Source: Saccharicrinis sp963667815
GTDB lineage: Bacteria > Bacteroidota > Bacteroidia > Bacteroidales > Marinilabiliaceae
Strand: one strand, 5' to 3'
Assembly: GCA_963667815.1 (NCBI GenBank)
Contig: OY764021.1
Length of the DNA: 64,000 nucleotides
Shown here: positions 43,831-53,588 of the stretch, in pieces
How the letters are laid out: each line of letters starts with the position of its first letter
Numbering within the stretch: position 1 is the stretch's first letter
Notes under the pieces: generated by a model
Told to the model about the DNA's origin: nothing
Seen by the model: the letters and a program-made list of their open reading frames with translations, nothing else
Databases searched by the model: none
Program-made: the position numbers and the translations under genes

Positions 43831-45957
43831 CTACTCTGTAACCACCACTCTAACCCTTTCCAGATTATGAATTCTTGCAAACGGACTGGATGTATTTCCT
43901 TCTCGCTGTGAAGCAACACGAACAGTAACAAAATAAGTTCCTGGTGATTTAAACTGATAACTTCTTTTAAGGGTTATTTCTGCTTTTAATTCTTCTCCCA
44001 ATTCTTCCTTAACCGGATATTCTCCTTTACCCTCAAAATCCCATTCTACAGAAACAATCTTACCAGTACTGGCAGGAACTTGTATATTTGAAGTAAACTC
44101 AACTTCTTCATTAACCTTAACTACAGCCTTTACGGTATCATTAGCAAGTAAAGTTAATGTAGGTTGAATACCCTTTCTATCATTAGCTAATTCAGGAACT
44201 ACTACCTGACCATCCTTAATAACATAAGCCGATGATTGTGGAGGGTGAATACCCTTTTCTACCCACAAACTCAAATCTCTTAATGCCTGTTGTAAGATTC
44301 CCAAATAACTTACCATGTGCGTTGGATACTCCTGATTTGAAAAGTCACCATGATTAGCACGATCAGTAAACCACAATGCAAAATGATCATCAATATCATC
44401 TCCCAGATGTTCCTTAACTCTATCTCTGTACCAATCAGCCTGCCATGCAAAAGCTTCGGTATCCCAAAGATTTTCCAACACAATCATTTTTCCTTCAAAC
44501 TGCCCAGTTGGAACGGCTCCTGCGGCTCCTGATGTAAAAATTGGTCCAAGAATTATATTACGTTGCGGATAAATGGGTGTTCCGTTAAAGTCACGAAACA
44601 TATCCCAAACTTTATATTCCGGTCCTGGTACCTGATGACGGTGATAGGTCTGAGCTGCCAGAAAATTGGAATTATCCAACAACACCTCATCACCTACTTT
44701 TACTCTTGCTAATTTTCTCTTTGCTGCAATCTCTCCCAGTATCACAATATCATCTTGAATTTTTCTTGCAGCAAACTCCTTTCTTTTCGCCTTACCGTTA
44801 AGCATGACTAAATCTCCACCCAAAAACTGAACTTTCTTTGGTGCTTCTTCCAATTGAAATGCAATTGGTAATTCTTCCCCTTTATCATCAAGCGCTTTCC
44901 ACGCTGCATCTGCAGAACCACGAGCTGTACCGGGTGCAAATTCTGCCTTTAAGCCTGCCTCCGTAGCATTATGGGCATATATCAACTTCTTTATCTTTGA
45001 TTTATGTTGTAACCTTCCATCATCTAATGATTTTGGAGGATTATATCCTAAATAGCCTTCTTTCTCCCAAAAATCCTTAAAATAACTTCTGTCAGCCATC
45101 TGCATACCACCATAAAGTGCATTAAAGGCATGAATACCCATGGTTTTATAGGCCACCCAGGCTTTTGGAGGAAAACCCATTTTTGTTACCTCTGCGAGCG
45201 CTTCTCTTTCTTCCAGCGTAAGGCCTTCGTACATATTACCACTACCTCCCGGCTCCAATGCATCAACAATTTGAGGAAGTTTGTTTTGAAGTACCCGCAT
45301 GGCATGCATACGCACAGTAAATACGTTTGGAATAGCCATTGGAGATCCTATTACAAATGGCACCACTCCATCCCATACATCTTTAGTATTTTCAAAACCT
45401 CCAATCGTACGATAGGCTCCTCCACTACCGCCAAAGGCATAACCATATGGACGGTGATTACCATACATCTCAGCAGCTACTTTTCGTGAATACATAGCAC
45501 AAATGGCATTGGCTCCATAAGCACCTAGGATTTTATCGCCTCCAGCCATAGGATTACCATCTTTTCCACCTCCATTGGTTTCAATAAAGTAGGCTCCACT
45601 CTCTATCGAGAAACCAATTTTATCTTCTTCTCCTTGTGCTCCTTGTGATAGATTTTCACTATCCGGCACCGGAGTTATATATTGAAAGAAACGCCCCTGA
45701 TACTGTTCTTTTTCAGGAAAGTAAAAAGAAAAACGAGTATCCCTTCCTTTAAATCCCCCATGAACATATCGGTGTTTTACAGGTTCTTCTCTCCATTCAT
45801 CAATATCAATATAAGGTTCATTATACAATGAATCCATTACCTGAACAAGTTCGTTCTTTTCTGTATCTGCAGCCTGTTTATCCTTGACTTGATTATTACT
45901 ACATGCAATAAAAAAGAAACAAACAATTATAAATATTAATCTGTAGATATTCTTCAT
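43831..45957 (-). CDS. Large alpha/beta-hydrolase-like lipoprotein with PKD-like tail
   Basis: A 708-residue lipoprotein (FIIVCFFFIAC). Residues about 65-250 look like an alpha/beta-hydrolase core: GRFFQYITPVPDSENLSQG, SGAYFIETNGGG and the nucleophile-elbow-like YAFGGSGGAYRTIGGFENT. About 290-430 is an inserted region with GDEVLLDNSNFLAAQTYHRH at its end. The core resumes with ILGPIFTSGAAGAVPTG, VLENLWDTEAFAWQADWYRD and WFTDRANHGDF, likely Asp and His of the triad. A PKD-like domain (about 610-708, VSVEWDFEGKGEYPV and SPGTYFVTVRVASQREG) closes it. Tannase or feruloyl-esterase-like activity is a guess. A second copy starts beyond the right edge of the window (62098-64000). I do not recognise a named family. 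Confidence 0.75.
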   Translation of the reverse strand: MKNIYRLIFIIVCFFFIACSNNQVKDKQAADTEKNELVQVMDSLYNEPYIDIDEWREEPVKHRYVHGGFKGRDTRFSFYFPEKEQYQGRFFQYITPVPDSENLSQGAQGEEDKIGFSIESGAYFIETNGGGKDGNPMAGGDKILGAYGANAICAMYSRKVAAEMYGNHRPYGYAFGGSGGAYRTIGGFENTKDVWDGVVPFVIGSPMAIPNVFTVRMHAMRVLQNKLPQIVDALEPGGSGNMYEGLTLEEREALAEVTKMGFPPKAWVAYKTMGIHAFNALYGGMQMADRSYFKDFWEKEGYLGYNPPKSLDDGRLQHKSKIKKLIYAHNATEAGLKAEFAPGTARGSADAAWKALDDKGEELPIAFQLEEAPKKVQFLGGDLVMLNGKAKRKEFAARKIQDDIVILGEIAAKRKLARVKVGDEVLLDNSNFLAAQTYHRHQVPGPEYKVWDMFRDFNGTPIYPQRNIILGPIFTSGAAGAVPTGQFEGKMIVLENLWDTEAFAWQADWYRDRVKEHLGDDIDDHFALWFTDRANHGDFSNQEYPTHMVSYLGILQQALRDLSLWVEKGIHPPQSSAYVIKDGQVVVPELANDRKGIQPTLTLLANDTVKAVVKVNEEVEFTSNIQVPASTGKIVSVEWDFEGKGEYPVKEELGEELKAEITLKRSYQFKSPGTYFVTVRVASQREGNTSSPFARIHNLERVRVVVTE

Positions 45958-45987
45958 AGGTTTATTAATTTAAGTATTATTTTTTAC

Positions 45988-46176
45988 TTAATAGATTGTT
46001 AGATAAAAGACATCTTTTATTGCTCAAACCGTAAAGCCTTTTCCTTTTCACTCGGGCTCATTGGAAATTGGTCACTGGTCATTGGTCTATACACTTTACT
46101 CCATGCTCTTCGCACTACGCTCTATGCGCTCTGCCAATTCCTTTTCCTTTCTACCTGTTCCCGATTCCCTTCTCCC
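45988..46176. repeat. Intergenic repeat block, copy B, running into the GH2 3' end
   Basis: Same order of parts as at 43.57-43.81 kb: TTAATAGATTGTTAGA at 45988, then a short tandem stretch (TTGGTCACTGGTCATTGGTC at 46068-46087) and the pyrimidine-rich block at 46106-46176. The last part includes the stop codon and final codons of the GH2 gene. Confidence 0.65.
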
Positions 46177-48010
46177 TGCTCGACTTCCATTCCCCTTTTA
46201 AATATCTTGCAGCTGCTTTGGGTCTTCTGTCTCTTGTAAATACTCCTTTGTAATTATACCCTCCCATTCTTATAATAGAGGATGTTGTTTTAAAGTCGGC
46301 AAAGTTCCATACCTGCATACCAGCCACAAAGTCCTTTTCTCCAGCCATTTTCAAATAAGCTTTTAATAGTTCTACCTGGTAATCTTCAGTAAACATCTCT
46401 GCTTGTAAAGCATGCATACCAGGAATGGCATCTGAACCAAATTCAGTTAGAATACATGGTTTATTGAACTTTGTGTGCAACTTATCTAATTCCTGACTTA
46501 TAGCCTTAATTCCTTCGCTAATCTGTCCATTATTTTTATACCAACCTTCAAATCTATTAATGCAAATTACATCAACAGTAGTATACCAGTCAGAAGGACC
46601 ATTGGCATCTCCCAAATACATAACCAAACGAGTAGGATCTAACTCTTTGGCTCGTTGTAAATAATCGGAAAACAATTTATATCCTTCCTCTTTGCTGGTA
46701 TCCCCCTCTTTTCGTCTTTCATTTTCCTTGGGCTCATTGGCTAATCCCCACATAATTACTGATGGATGATTTTTATCACGCAATATCATTTCTTGAAGGT
46801 ACTGATTGCACAAATCCTCCACTTTCTCTATTTCAGCACCATCATTTAATCCAAACAACCCAACAGCCGGAGACTCTGCAATGATTAAAAAACCTTCTTT
46901 ATCTGCCAGGTTATAGTACTCTTCATCAAAAGGATAATAAGCTGCACGGAAAGAATTTGCACCTGTCCATTTCATCAACTCCATATCTGCCACAATTGCA
47001 GGATTATTTGTACCACGGCCAAACAAAGGGAAATCCTCTTGCTTACCAAAACCTTTCAGAAATACTGGTTTATCGTTTAATAAAATCTGGCTTTCATTAA
47101 CCGCGATTGTCCTCACCCCGGTTTCTAAAGTATATGAGTCTACAGAATCATTCTTATCTTTTAAAACAACTTTCACTTTATACAGGTATGGATCTTCAGG
47201 TGACCAAAGACGTACATCCGGTATTTTAACATTAGCAATTGCAACGCCATTAACAAACTGTATATTCTTTTCTATTTTCTTTCCATTACCGCTTACTATA
47301 ATTTGACCTTCCTTAATGGGACCGTTCTGCTCCACCTTCACATCCATCACTCCTTTTTTCCCTTTAAAAGAAGGGACCACAGTAATATCATTTATATGAG
47401 CAGCAGGTAAGGTATACAAGTAAACATCACGGTTAATCCCTCCATAGGGAAAATAATCGATATCGGCTATTGCAGTACTGCTAAATCCTCCCTCGGGCAT
47501 ACGTCCAAACTTAAAAACATTCTCTACCTGTATAGATATTCTGTTTTCCTGTCCCAATGTCAGTACCGGACTGATATCAAATGCAAAAGGAACATGTCCG
47601 CCTTCATGCATTCCAACTGCCTTTCCGTTGATCCAAATTTTAGCTGCATAAGAAGCTTCTCCCACACGAATAAATATTTTCTTTCCTTTCCAGTTTTCAG
47701 GAATAAAAGCGGTTGTTTCGTACCACACCCAATCCCTGTAGTTTTTCATATCTGTGAACTGTTCATTCCAGCTTCCAGGAACTGCAATAGATCTGCAATT
47801 GTTTAATCCCTTAAACCATTGCTCCTCTTCGCCTTTATTTTCAGGATCTGCTTTAAACTTCCAAACACCTGATATTTTTTTAAATTCTCTGATCTCATTT
47901 CGTTGCGGAAACAAGGCTATGTCTTTAGGATTAGCTTTAGTAAAATCCTGGGCATTTAATCCCATGGTTATCAAAAAAAGTAAAATGGATATTGTATTTC
48001 TAAGAATCAT
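46151..48010 (-). CDS. GH2 beta-glucuronidase-like enzyme, exported
   Basis: A 619-residue enzyme with signal peptide MILRNTISILLFLITMGLNAQ; the ATG at 48010 is chosen because the 14 codons upstream are charged and would mask the signal. The three-domain GH2 plan is clear: WFKGLNNCRSIAVPGSWNEQ, AKIWINGKAVGMHEGGHVPF, Ig domain, then FLKGFGKQEDFPLFGRG, ANSFRAAYYPFDEEYYNLAD, acid/base Glu in VIMWGLANEPKE and nucleophile Glu in PCILTEFGSDAIPG. The KGFGKQEDF and AFDEEYY-type features resemble beta-glucuronidases. The last residues after RYLKGEW (KSSREKGIGNR) come from an intergenic repeat, and the paralogue ends differently. It follows the 48-kb GH2 as a tandem copy. Confidence 0.9.
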   Translation of the reverse strand: MILRNTISILLFLITMGLNAQDFTKANPKDIALFPQRNEIREFKKISGVWKFKADPENKGEEEQWFKGLNNCRSIAVPGSWNEQFTDMKNYRDWVWYETTAFIPENWKGKKIFIRVGEASYAAKIWINGKAVGMHEGGHVPFAFDISPVLTLGQENRISIQVENVFKFGRMPEGGFSSTAIADIDYFPYGGINRDVYLYTLPAAHINDITVVPSFKGKKGVMDVKVEQNGPIKEGQIIVSGNGKKIEKNIQFVNGVAIANVKIPDVRLWSPEDPYLYKVKVVLKDKNDSVDSYTLETGVRTIAVNESQILLNDKPVFLKGFGKQEDFPLFGRGTNNPAIVADMELMKWTGANSFRAAYYPFDEEYYNLADKEGFLIIAESPAVGLFGLNDGAEIEKVEDLCNQYLQEMILRDKNHPSVIMWGLANEPKENERRKEGDTSKEEGYKLFSDYLQRAKELDPTRLVMYLGDANGPSDWYTTVDVICINRFEGWYKNNGQISEGIKAISQELDKLHTKFNKPCILTEFGSDAIPGMHALQAEMFTEDYQVELLKAYLKMAGEKDFVAGMQVWNFADFKTTSSIIRMGGYNYKGVFTRDRRPKAAARYLKGEWKSSREKGIGNR

Positions 48011-48054
48011 AACTTTCGATTTATACTTGTTTACAGGAGTTTTTACTAACACAA

Positions 48055-49935
48055 TTATTCTTTATCTTCCTTATTCGTCCATCTCTCCCTTAAATAATGA
48101 GCTGCCATTTTAGGTTTTCGATCTCTTGTAAATACACCTTTAAAATTATATCCCCCAAAGCGGAATATGGCCTGTGAAGTTTTAAAATCAGCAAAATTCC
48201 ATACATGCATTCCGGTAACATAAGGTCTTTCATCCGCTACATCCAGATATAATTTTATAAACTCCACCTGATATTCCTCAGAAAACATTTCAGCCTGTTC
48301 ATCATGAAATCCGGGATAGGTATCTGCTCCAAATTCAGTAACCATACATGGTTTTTTAAATATTTTATGCAGCTTATCAATCTCCTTACTTAAAACATAG
48401 CCTCCTGTCTCAGCATCTCCTGGAGCAGTGTACCAACCATAATACCTGTTTACAGCAATAACATCAGTCAATTCGAACCATTCTTTGGGTCCCATCATCA
48501 CCCCCACATACATTACCAGGCGAGTTGGATCCAGGGATTTTGCCAATGAAAAACTTTCCCCGAACATATTTTTCATTCTTTCCTTCTCTTCTTTGGTTTT
48601 GCGCATTACGGAAAAACCCAGGGTTGCTTTATCGCTGGGTTCATTGGCCACACACCACATAATAACCGAAGGGTGGTTTTTATCCCTGTAAATCATTTCA
48701 TGTATATATTGCTTACATGCTATCTGACGTTTAGATAGTTGTAATGAATCTCCGGCAAAATATAAACCTACAGCAGGTGTCTCTCCAATAATCATAATTC
48801 CTTCCCTGTCGGCCATATGATAGTACTCTTCATCGTATGGATAGTGGGTAGTTCTAAAGGAGTTGGCTCCGGTCCATTTCATCAGTTCAAAATCCTTTAC
48901 CATCACAGGATAAGCACTACCCCTACCGTTTATAGGAAAATCTTCATGTTTACCAAAGCCTTTTAAAAATACAGGCTTACCATTTAGCAGGATTTCATTT
49001 TCGGTTACCCCAACTGTTCGAACACCGGTTTTTAAAGAATATGAATCAATTATTTTATCATTGTTCATAAGCTGTACTGTTAACTGGTATAAATCAGGCG
49101 TTTCAGGCGACCAAAGGTGCACGTCAGGAATATCCACCTTTACTTGTGCTTTACCTGCTGTAAACTCAACTTCTTTTTTAATCTTCTGCCCGAAACCTTC
49201 TACTATAACCTTTCCCTTAGAAGCTGTTCCTTTTTGATCAATCAAAACATTCATAAACCCTGTTTTTCCTTCAAATCCAGGGCGAACAGTTATATCATGA
49301 ATACTGGCTAAAGATGGAACAGAATAAAGTTCAACACTTCGGTTTAATCCTGCATAAGGGAAAAAATCATAATTGGCATTAGGAAAATTTCCAAATGAAC
49401 TGCCTGGAACCTCTCCGGTAGGCACTCTTTCGGGCATTAAAATATTTTCGACTTTAATGGTTATTTTATTAGGCTCATTCCATTTAATAAACTTATTCAA
49501 TTCAAAAGCAAAAGGCACATGGCATCCCTCATGCTCACCAACAGGTTGCCCATTTATCCATATTTTTGCAGCATAAGTGGCATCATTTACACGAATATTG
49601 ACAGCCTCATTTTTCCATGATGTGGGAATAAATACTTCAGTTTCATACCATGCCCAGGACATATAATCCCGCATATCGGTAAATTGTTCGTTCCAACTAC
49701 CCGGAACCGCAATATGCCTGTAATTATCAAGACCATTATACCATAGTTGACTCTCTCCCACATTCAATGAGTCTTTCTTAAAATTCCAAATTCCGTTTAA
49801 ACTGATTTTGTCTCTAAAAGTATTTTGCAAGGGCGATAATGCAATATCCTTTGGTATGGCTTTTTTAAAATCCTGAGCCTGAAGACTAAAGCCTATAGCC
49901 AGACAAAAAAGTACTATGAATAATTTATGGTACAT
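48055..49935 (-). CDS. GH2 beta-glucuronidase-like enzyme, exported (tandem paralogue)
   Basis: A 626-residue exported enzyme (signal ending IGFSLQAQ), similar along its whole length to the downstream GH2: both start DF-x-KA-x-PKDIAL and share AVPGSWNEQFTDM, ATYAAKIWINGQPVGEHEG, FLKGFGKHEDFPINGRG, ANSFRTTHYPYDEEYYHMAD. Catalytic Glu residues are in VIMWCVANEPSD (acid/base) and PCMVTEFGADTYPG (nucleophile). The HEDFPI-x-G-[RK]-G and RTTHYPYDEEYY motifs are those of GH2 glucuronidases. It is first of the 50-35 kb enzyme run, 44 bases ahead of its duplicate, so the two arose by tandem duplication. Confidence 0.91.
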   Translation of the reverse strand: MYHKLFIVLFCLAIGFSLQAQDFKKAIPKDIALSPLQNTFRDKISLNGIWNFKKDSLNVGESQLWYNGLDNYRHIAVPGSWNEQFTDMRDYMSWAWYETEVFIPTSWKNEAVNIRVNDATYAAKIWINGQPVGEHEGCHVPFAFELNKFIKWNEPNKITIKVENILMPERVPTGEVPGSSFGNFPNANYDFFPYAGLNRSVELYSVPSLASIHDITVRPGFEGKTGFMNVLIDQKGTASKGKVIVEGFGQKIKKEVEFTAGKAQVKVDIPDVHLWSPETPDLYQLTVQLMNNDKIIDSYSLKTGVRTVGVTENEILLNGKPVFLKGFGKHEDFPINGRGSAYPVMVKDFELMKWTGANSFRTTHYPYDEEYYHMADREGIMIIGETPAVGLYFAGDSLQLSKRQIACKQYIHEMIYRDKNHPSVIMWCVANEPSDKATLGFSVMRKTKEEKERMKNMFGESFSLAKSLDPTRLVMYVGVMMGPKEWFELTDVIAVNRYYGWYTAPGDAETGGYVLSKEIDKLHKIFKKPCMVTEFGADTYPGFHDEQAEMFSEEYQVEFIKLYLDVADERPYVTGMHVWNFADFKTSQAIFRFGGYNFKGVFTRDRKPKMAAHYLRERWTNKEDKE

Positions 49936-50403
49936 GATAAATATAATATTTTTGGTTTTCGTTTATAATACAATCAACCCATCTGGATAAACCCAGAAAA
50001 GATAAGAGACACAATAAATCTCTTATACATCTATCTGCTTTGTTACAGAACCTTCTTCAACTAACGTATTTCACACATGCGCAAGTAACATTTTTAATAC
50101 ATCTTGCGTTTTTATACTATCAACTGTTATTATTTGATAAAATAAATACTCAAAATCCGTATAGATTTTAGCCCCTTACATATTTATACCGATTTGTTAA
50201 TGATATGAGCGTTAAAATGAGATGTTTTAAACGCTGTCTTTATTCTATCGGCATTATACAAAGTGCTTTGCTCATTGTTAAAATGGTATTAGTTGAAAAA
50301 CAAATTAGAATTTTCTTGTTTTGATTTGGCAAATTTTTAATACTCTTGAACTAGTTAAAATATGTGGGAGACTAGACTCCCACATATAAATTTTAAAAAC
50401 CTA
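49936..50403. other. Intergenic region upstream of the GH2 run
   Basis: 468 bases. It holds a hairpin with one bulge, AGCGTTAAAA (50208-50217) / TTTTAAACGCT (50225-50235), and the terminator at 50360-50387. The promoter of the large GH2-to-esterase run must lie here, but I could not fix a clear -7 box. Confidence 0.45.
50360..50387 (-). terminator. Terminator of the TonB-receptor operon
   Basis: A perfect 11-bp stem ATATGTGGGAG / CTCCCACATAT with loop ACTAGA, 17 bases after the stop of the small secreted protein. On the minus strand a short T-rich run follows. Confidence 0.8.
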
Positions 50404-50778
50404 TTATTCTTCTTTAACGCCTCTTGTTGCATAGGCATCAAACATATCCATTAACGAACCTTCTAATTTATCCTCTTCCACTTTTTCAAGATAGCAATAC
50501 ACATCATATCCTCCTGAAACCCAATATACAGTTACCTCATCCTCTTTAAGTTCTACACGAGTCGCCTGTGTATCCGGCTTTCCTTCCTGCTTAACAATTC
50601 CAACCACTTTACCATCCTTTTCTTCCAGGGAAATAATAATAGTAGCATCCCCACTTGGTGTACCTTCTACCAATACAGTCCAGGTATCCACTAAACTTTT
50701 TTCTTCAGCCTGTGCGTTTACTGCAAAAGCAGTAAATAAAAACATCATCCCTACAATAATCTTACTAATCGTTTTCAT
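50404..50778 (-). CDS. Small secreted protein partnered with a TonB-dependent receptor
   Basis: A 124-residue protein with a Sec signal peptide (VGMMFLFTAFAVNAQA), apparently soluble and not lipidated. The mature part is rich in beta-strands: WTVLVEGTPSGDATIIISLEE, GKVVGIVKQEG, ELKEDEVTVYW, GGYDVYCYLEKV and LEGSLMDMFDA. It shares the W, P-x-GD, EKD, G-[YH]-DV and G-[ST]-[LF]-M-x-x-FD pattern with the lipoproteins at 15.4 and 55.1 kb. It follows the receptor by 29 bases and ends at a strong terminator, so the two form a two-gene operon. A ligand-binding or chaperone role near the receptor is inference; no known family is recognised. Confidence 0.8.
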   Translation of the reverse strand: MKTISKIIVGMMFLFTAFAVNAQAEEKSLVDTWTVLVEGTPSGDATIIISLEEKDGKVVGIVKQEGKPDTQATRVELKEDEVTVYWVSGGYDVYCYLEKVEEDKLEGSLMDMFDAYATRGVKEE

Positions 50779-50807
50779 AATATAAATTTTTAAAAGTTAT
50801 GTATTAA

Positions 50808-53156
50808 TTAAAATTTAAAGTCTACTGATAATTCAAATTGACGTGGTCGTATAGCCGAAGCTACAACTCCGGTACCTGCAGCAGGTTCTTGCGTCATCTG
50901 CATTGAGTTTACAAGATCTCCTTTGATACCTCTTTGATCCAGGAAGTTAGTTACTTTGAATCCTAGTTTTACATTACGGCTCAAAGTATAATCTAAACCT
51001 CCAAAACTTTCCCACCAAGGGTTATATTCTATTGTATTTAATGCAGTTCCGTATTGCTTGCCAAAATAACGAAGGCTAACCCAGGCTCTCATCTTATTTT
51101 TATAAAATTTATAACTAGGATCGATTTCCAATAATATTTTTGACAATCCCACAACCTGTTTATCTGAATAATTATAAGTATCAGTTGCACCCGGTATCGT
51201 CATTCCATACATAGTAATATCATCAAACTGGTATGTTAATGAGTAGTTTTTATATTTTGGATTTTGCAATGTCACTAAAAAGTGCAGGTTAAAGTTTTTA
51301 AATGGATTTGCTGTAATATCTGTAGTCCATCCAATAGTTTCAATATCATAGTACTCAGGCCCAAAATCACTTCTTACCGCTTGTGCCAACTGTCCATAAG
51401 TTGCTTCAGCCTTTTGGTTATACAGTCCTGTTTCTGTACAACTAACATTTGTTTTTGTAATTCCGGTTACTTTTGATACAATATTTAACTTGCTTCCAAT
51501 GTTATAATACAATCCGGCTCCGTATTTTGTAACTACGATTTCTTTTTCTATTGGATTAACCTTACGTCCGTATGAAAGACCATCAGCATTAATAATAGCA
51601 CCTGTTGCTTCCCGGTCATAATCCCAATCTAATTCCCATAAAGAGTTGTAACAACCATCAGCTAAGAAACCAAAATTATTGGTCACCTTAAAAACCAGAT
51701 TACCTGTACCTACTTTGTTCCATTTATTATTCATTTCATAGGTCATCAACTCTGATTCATCTTCCGGTACGGTTTCATAAGATGTATTATACTGATTATG
51801 AACATCCTTATAATTTTGATGTTCAATACGAACTCCTAATCCCAGGTCTATTCTCTTTCCGATTGAAAAATCATCAGAAAGATATAATGCAGTTTTATTC
51901 CATGTATTGTTGAATACACTTCCCCATGAAGAAGAGACAAAATTTTCAGGATTTGAACCATCGAAATAAGTTATTGCACCTGTAGCACGATCTTGAGAAT
52001 AAATTCTTGGATTCGCTTCAACTGTCATACTATACATACCAGTATATGTTTCATAATCACGCTTATAATATTGGTGATGCAAACCAAGTCTTAATCGATG
52101 ACTACCCGCTTCTTTTGTTAACTGAATTCTGGTATTAAACATTTCACAATCAGACTGCGGAATTAACTGATTTATTACACTTTGTTTCCCAATACCCCCA
52201 TTTGCATTTACATCAATAGAAGTACTCAATGGAAATATTACGGACATAGGACTATTCATATCCTGATACAAAGTAGTGTAGGAAAGATTGTATCCGTTCT
52301 TAAATTCATGGTCTCCAACAAGGTATAAGTTATGAGATATTGATCTGCTATATTTGTCTTTTGAGATATCTGCAGTTCCAATATTTCCATATGCATCCTT
52401 ATATGGAATTAATCCATTACCTGGAATATAAGAATCTTTACCTAAATCGAAATTATCCAGTTCTTTAAAATCTCCGTCACCTTTATACATTAAAGGAACA
52501 TAATTTGACATAATGATACTAGCATCAACCATTTTATACAATAGTTTTATACTTCCTCTTTTATACTTTTGTTGGATACCTACTTTGGTCATGGTAGTAT
52601 TATCATACCAAGGAGTAAATTGGTAATTAATCCCATTTCCCCTGTCAAAGTTTTTATATCCACTTAAAATATAACCCAATCCATTTTTATTTAATGATCC
52701 GATAAAAGTGGCATCATATCTTGACGTACCATTACTGGTTAAATTGATTGATGCATAACCTTTAAATTTACGGGATGCATCTCTTGTAAAGGAACGAACC
52801 GGGTTACCAACTTTTCCATATAGCAAAGCTCCTTCTTCAAAAGACAACAACCCCATTCGGGTTAAACTATTATCTTTACGCCATGAAGCTAATGGATTTG
52901 TTGGATAAAAATAATAAACAGAAGGCACCCCATTTTCCCCGATAATTAAATCACCTCTAAAAGGTAATCCGATATTTACAGTACGTGGGCCTGTTGAATT
53001 TTCAGCATTCAACATTACGTTACGGTTTTTCTCCTCTTTTTGAATCCCTTTTTTTACTTTAGTAGAGTCTGTTTGAGATTCATTTTCTTGCGCCCATCCA
53101 TTAATAGCACACATGGATAACACAAATAATAAAATTCCAATTGATTTCTTTTTCAT
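50808..53156 (-). CDS. TonB-dependent-receptor-like outer membrane protein with short plug, no SusD
   Basis: A 782-residue outer membrane protein. The ATG at 53156 gives the signal peptide MKKKSIGILLFVLSMCAINGWAQ. The plug region is present but short (VMLNAENSTGPRTVNIGLP, RGDLIIGENGVPSVYYFYP, LSFEEGALLYGKVGNPVR). There is no carboxypeptidase-like N-domain and no clear TonB box. The remaining 650 residues alternate as beta-strands, with TonB-receptor-like patterns (YLSDDFSIGKRIDLGLGVRIE, KLGFKVTNFLDQRG) and the terminal aromatic (RPRQFELSVDFKF). The size and architecture differ from SusC (about 1000 residues). No susD follows; a small secreted protein does. The divergent membrane AraC gene probably controls it. 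Confidence 0.82.
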   Translation of the reverse strand: MKKKSIGILLFVLSMCAINGWAQENESQTDSTKVKKGIQKEEKNRNVMLNAENSTGPRTVNIGLPFRGDLIIGENGVPSVYYFYPTNPLASWRKDNSLTRMGLLSFEEGALLYGKVGNPVRSFTRDASRKFKGYASINLTSNGTSRYDATFIGSLNKNGLGYILSGYKNFDRGNGINYQFTPWYDNTTMTKVGIQQKYKRGSIKLLYKMVDASIIMSNYVPLMYKGDGDFKELDNFDLGKDSYIPGNGLIPYKDAYGNIGTADISKDKYSRSISHNLYLVGDHEFKNGYNLSYTTLYQDMNSPMSVIFPLSTSIDVNANGGIGKQSVINQLIPQSDCEMFNTRIQLTKEAGSHRLRLGLHHQYYKRDYETYTGMYSMTVEANPRIYSQDRATGAITYFDGSNPENFVSSSWGSVFNNTWNKTALYLSDDFSIGKRIDLGLGVRIEHQNYKDVHNQYNTSYETVPEDESELMTYEMNNKWNKVGTGNLVFKVTNNFGFLADGCYNSLWELDWDYDREATGAIINADGLSYGRKVNPIEKEIVVTKYGAGLYYNIGSKLNIVSKVTGITKTNVSCTETGLYNQKAEATYGQLAQAVRSDFGPEYYDIETIGWTTDITANPFKNFNLHFLVTLQNPKYKNYSLTYQFDDITMYGMTIPGATDTYNYSDKQVVGLSKILLEIDPSYKFYKNKMRAWVSLRYFGKQYGTALNTIEYNPWWESFGGLDYTLSRNVKLGFKVTNFLDQRGIKGDLVNSMQMTQEPAAGTGVVASAIRPRQFELSVDFKF

Positions 53157-53195
53157 AGTGTATTGCTTAAAATGCTTAAAATATTTATTAAACAT

Positions 53196-53588
53196 TAATT
53201 TCTGAACTAAAACATTACATTGATTAATCTTTTTAATTCTTGTTTTGCTTAATCTTACAACACAAACATATTTAATTGTTTTTTAACATCCATTCACATT
53301 TATGCTCACAATTTATTTATACGTCTGAATAGATTGTATAAAAGCGTACGAATAAATTATATTCCTACTACACTGACACTTACACTATTCAAAAAAGAAA
53401 CAAAAAGAATCATGAGTGCACTCTATTTTATGTATATTTGTGCATTGATTTGTTTAATCAATTAACAATTATTAATATTAATAAAACAAACACACATCAT
53501 ATTATTAACTCATTTAAATAGTAGCTCCAAACAACAATATTTTTTTTTGAAAAAACTCTTTGTTATTGGCACACAATAAATATCACCC
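53196..53588. other. Divergent regulatory region, TonB receptor and membrane AraC genes
   Basis: 393 very AT-rich bases. On the minus strand TATGTTTG (53270-53263) is an exact TAnnTTTG -7 box about 107 bases ahead of the receptor start; its -33 box is poor. No clear operator repeat was found. Confidence 0.45.
53263..53270 (-). promoter_or_regulatory. Putative -7 box of the TonB-receptor operon
   Basis: TATGTTTG matches TAnnTTTG. There is no good -33 element, suggesting a need for an activator. Confidence 0.4.

Noticed and set aside
46064..46090. CRISPR-like repeats in TTGGTCACTGGTCATTGG
   Set aside because: The units are about 7 bases and directly tandem; there are no spacers.
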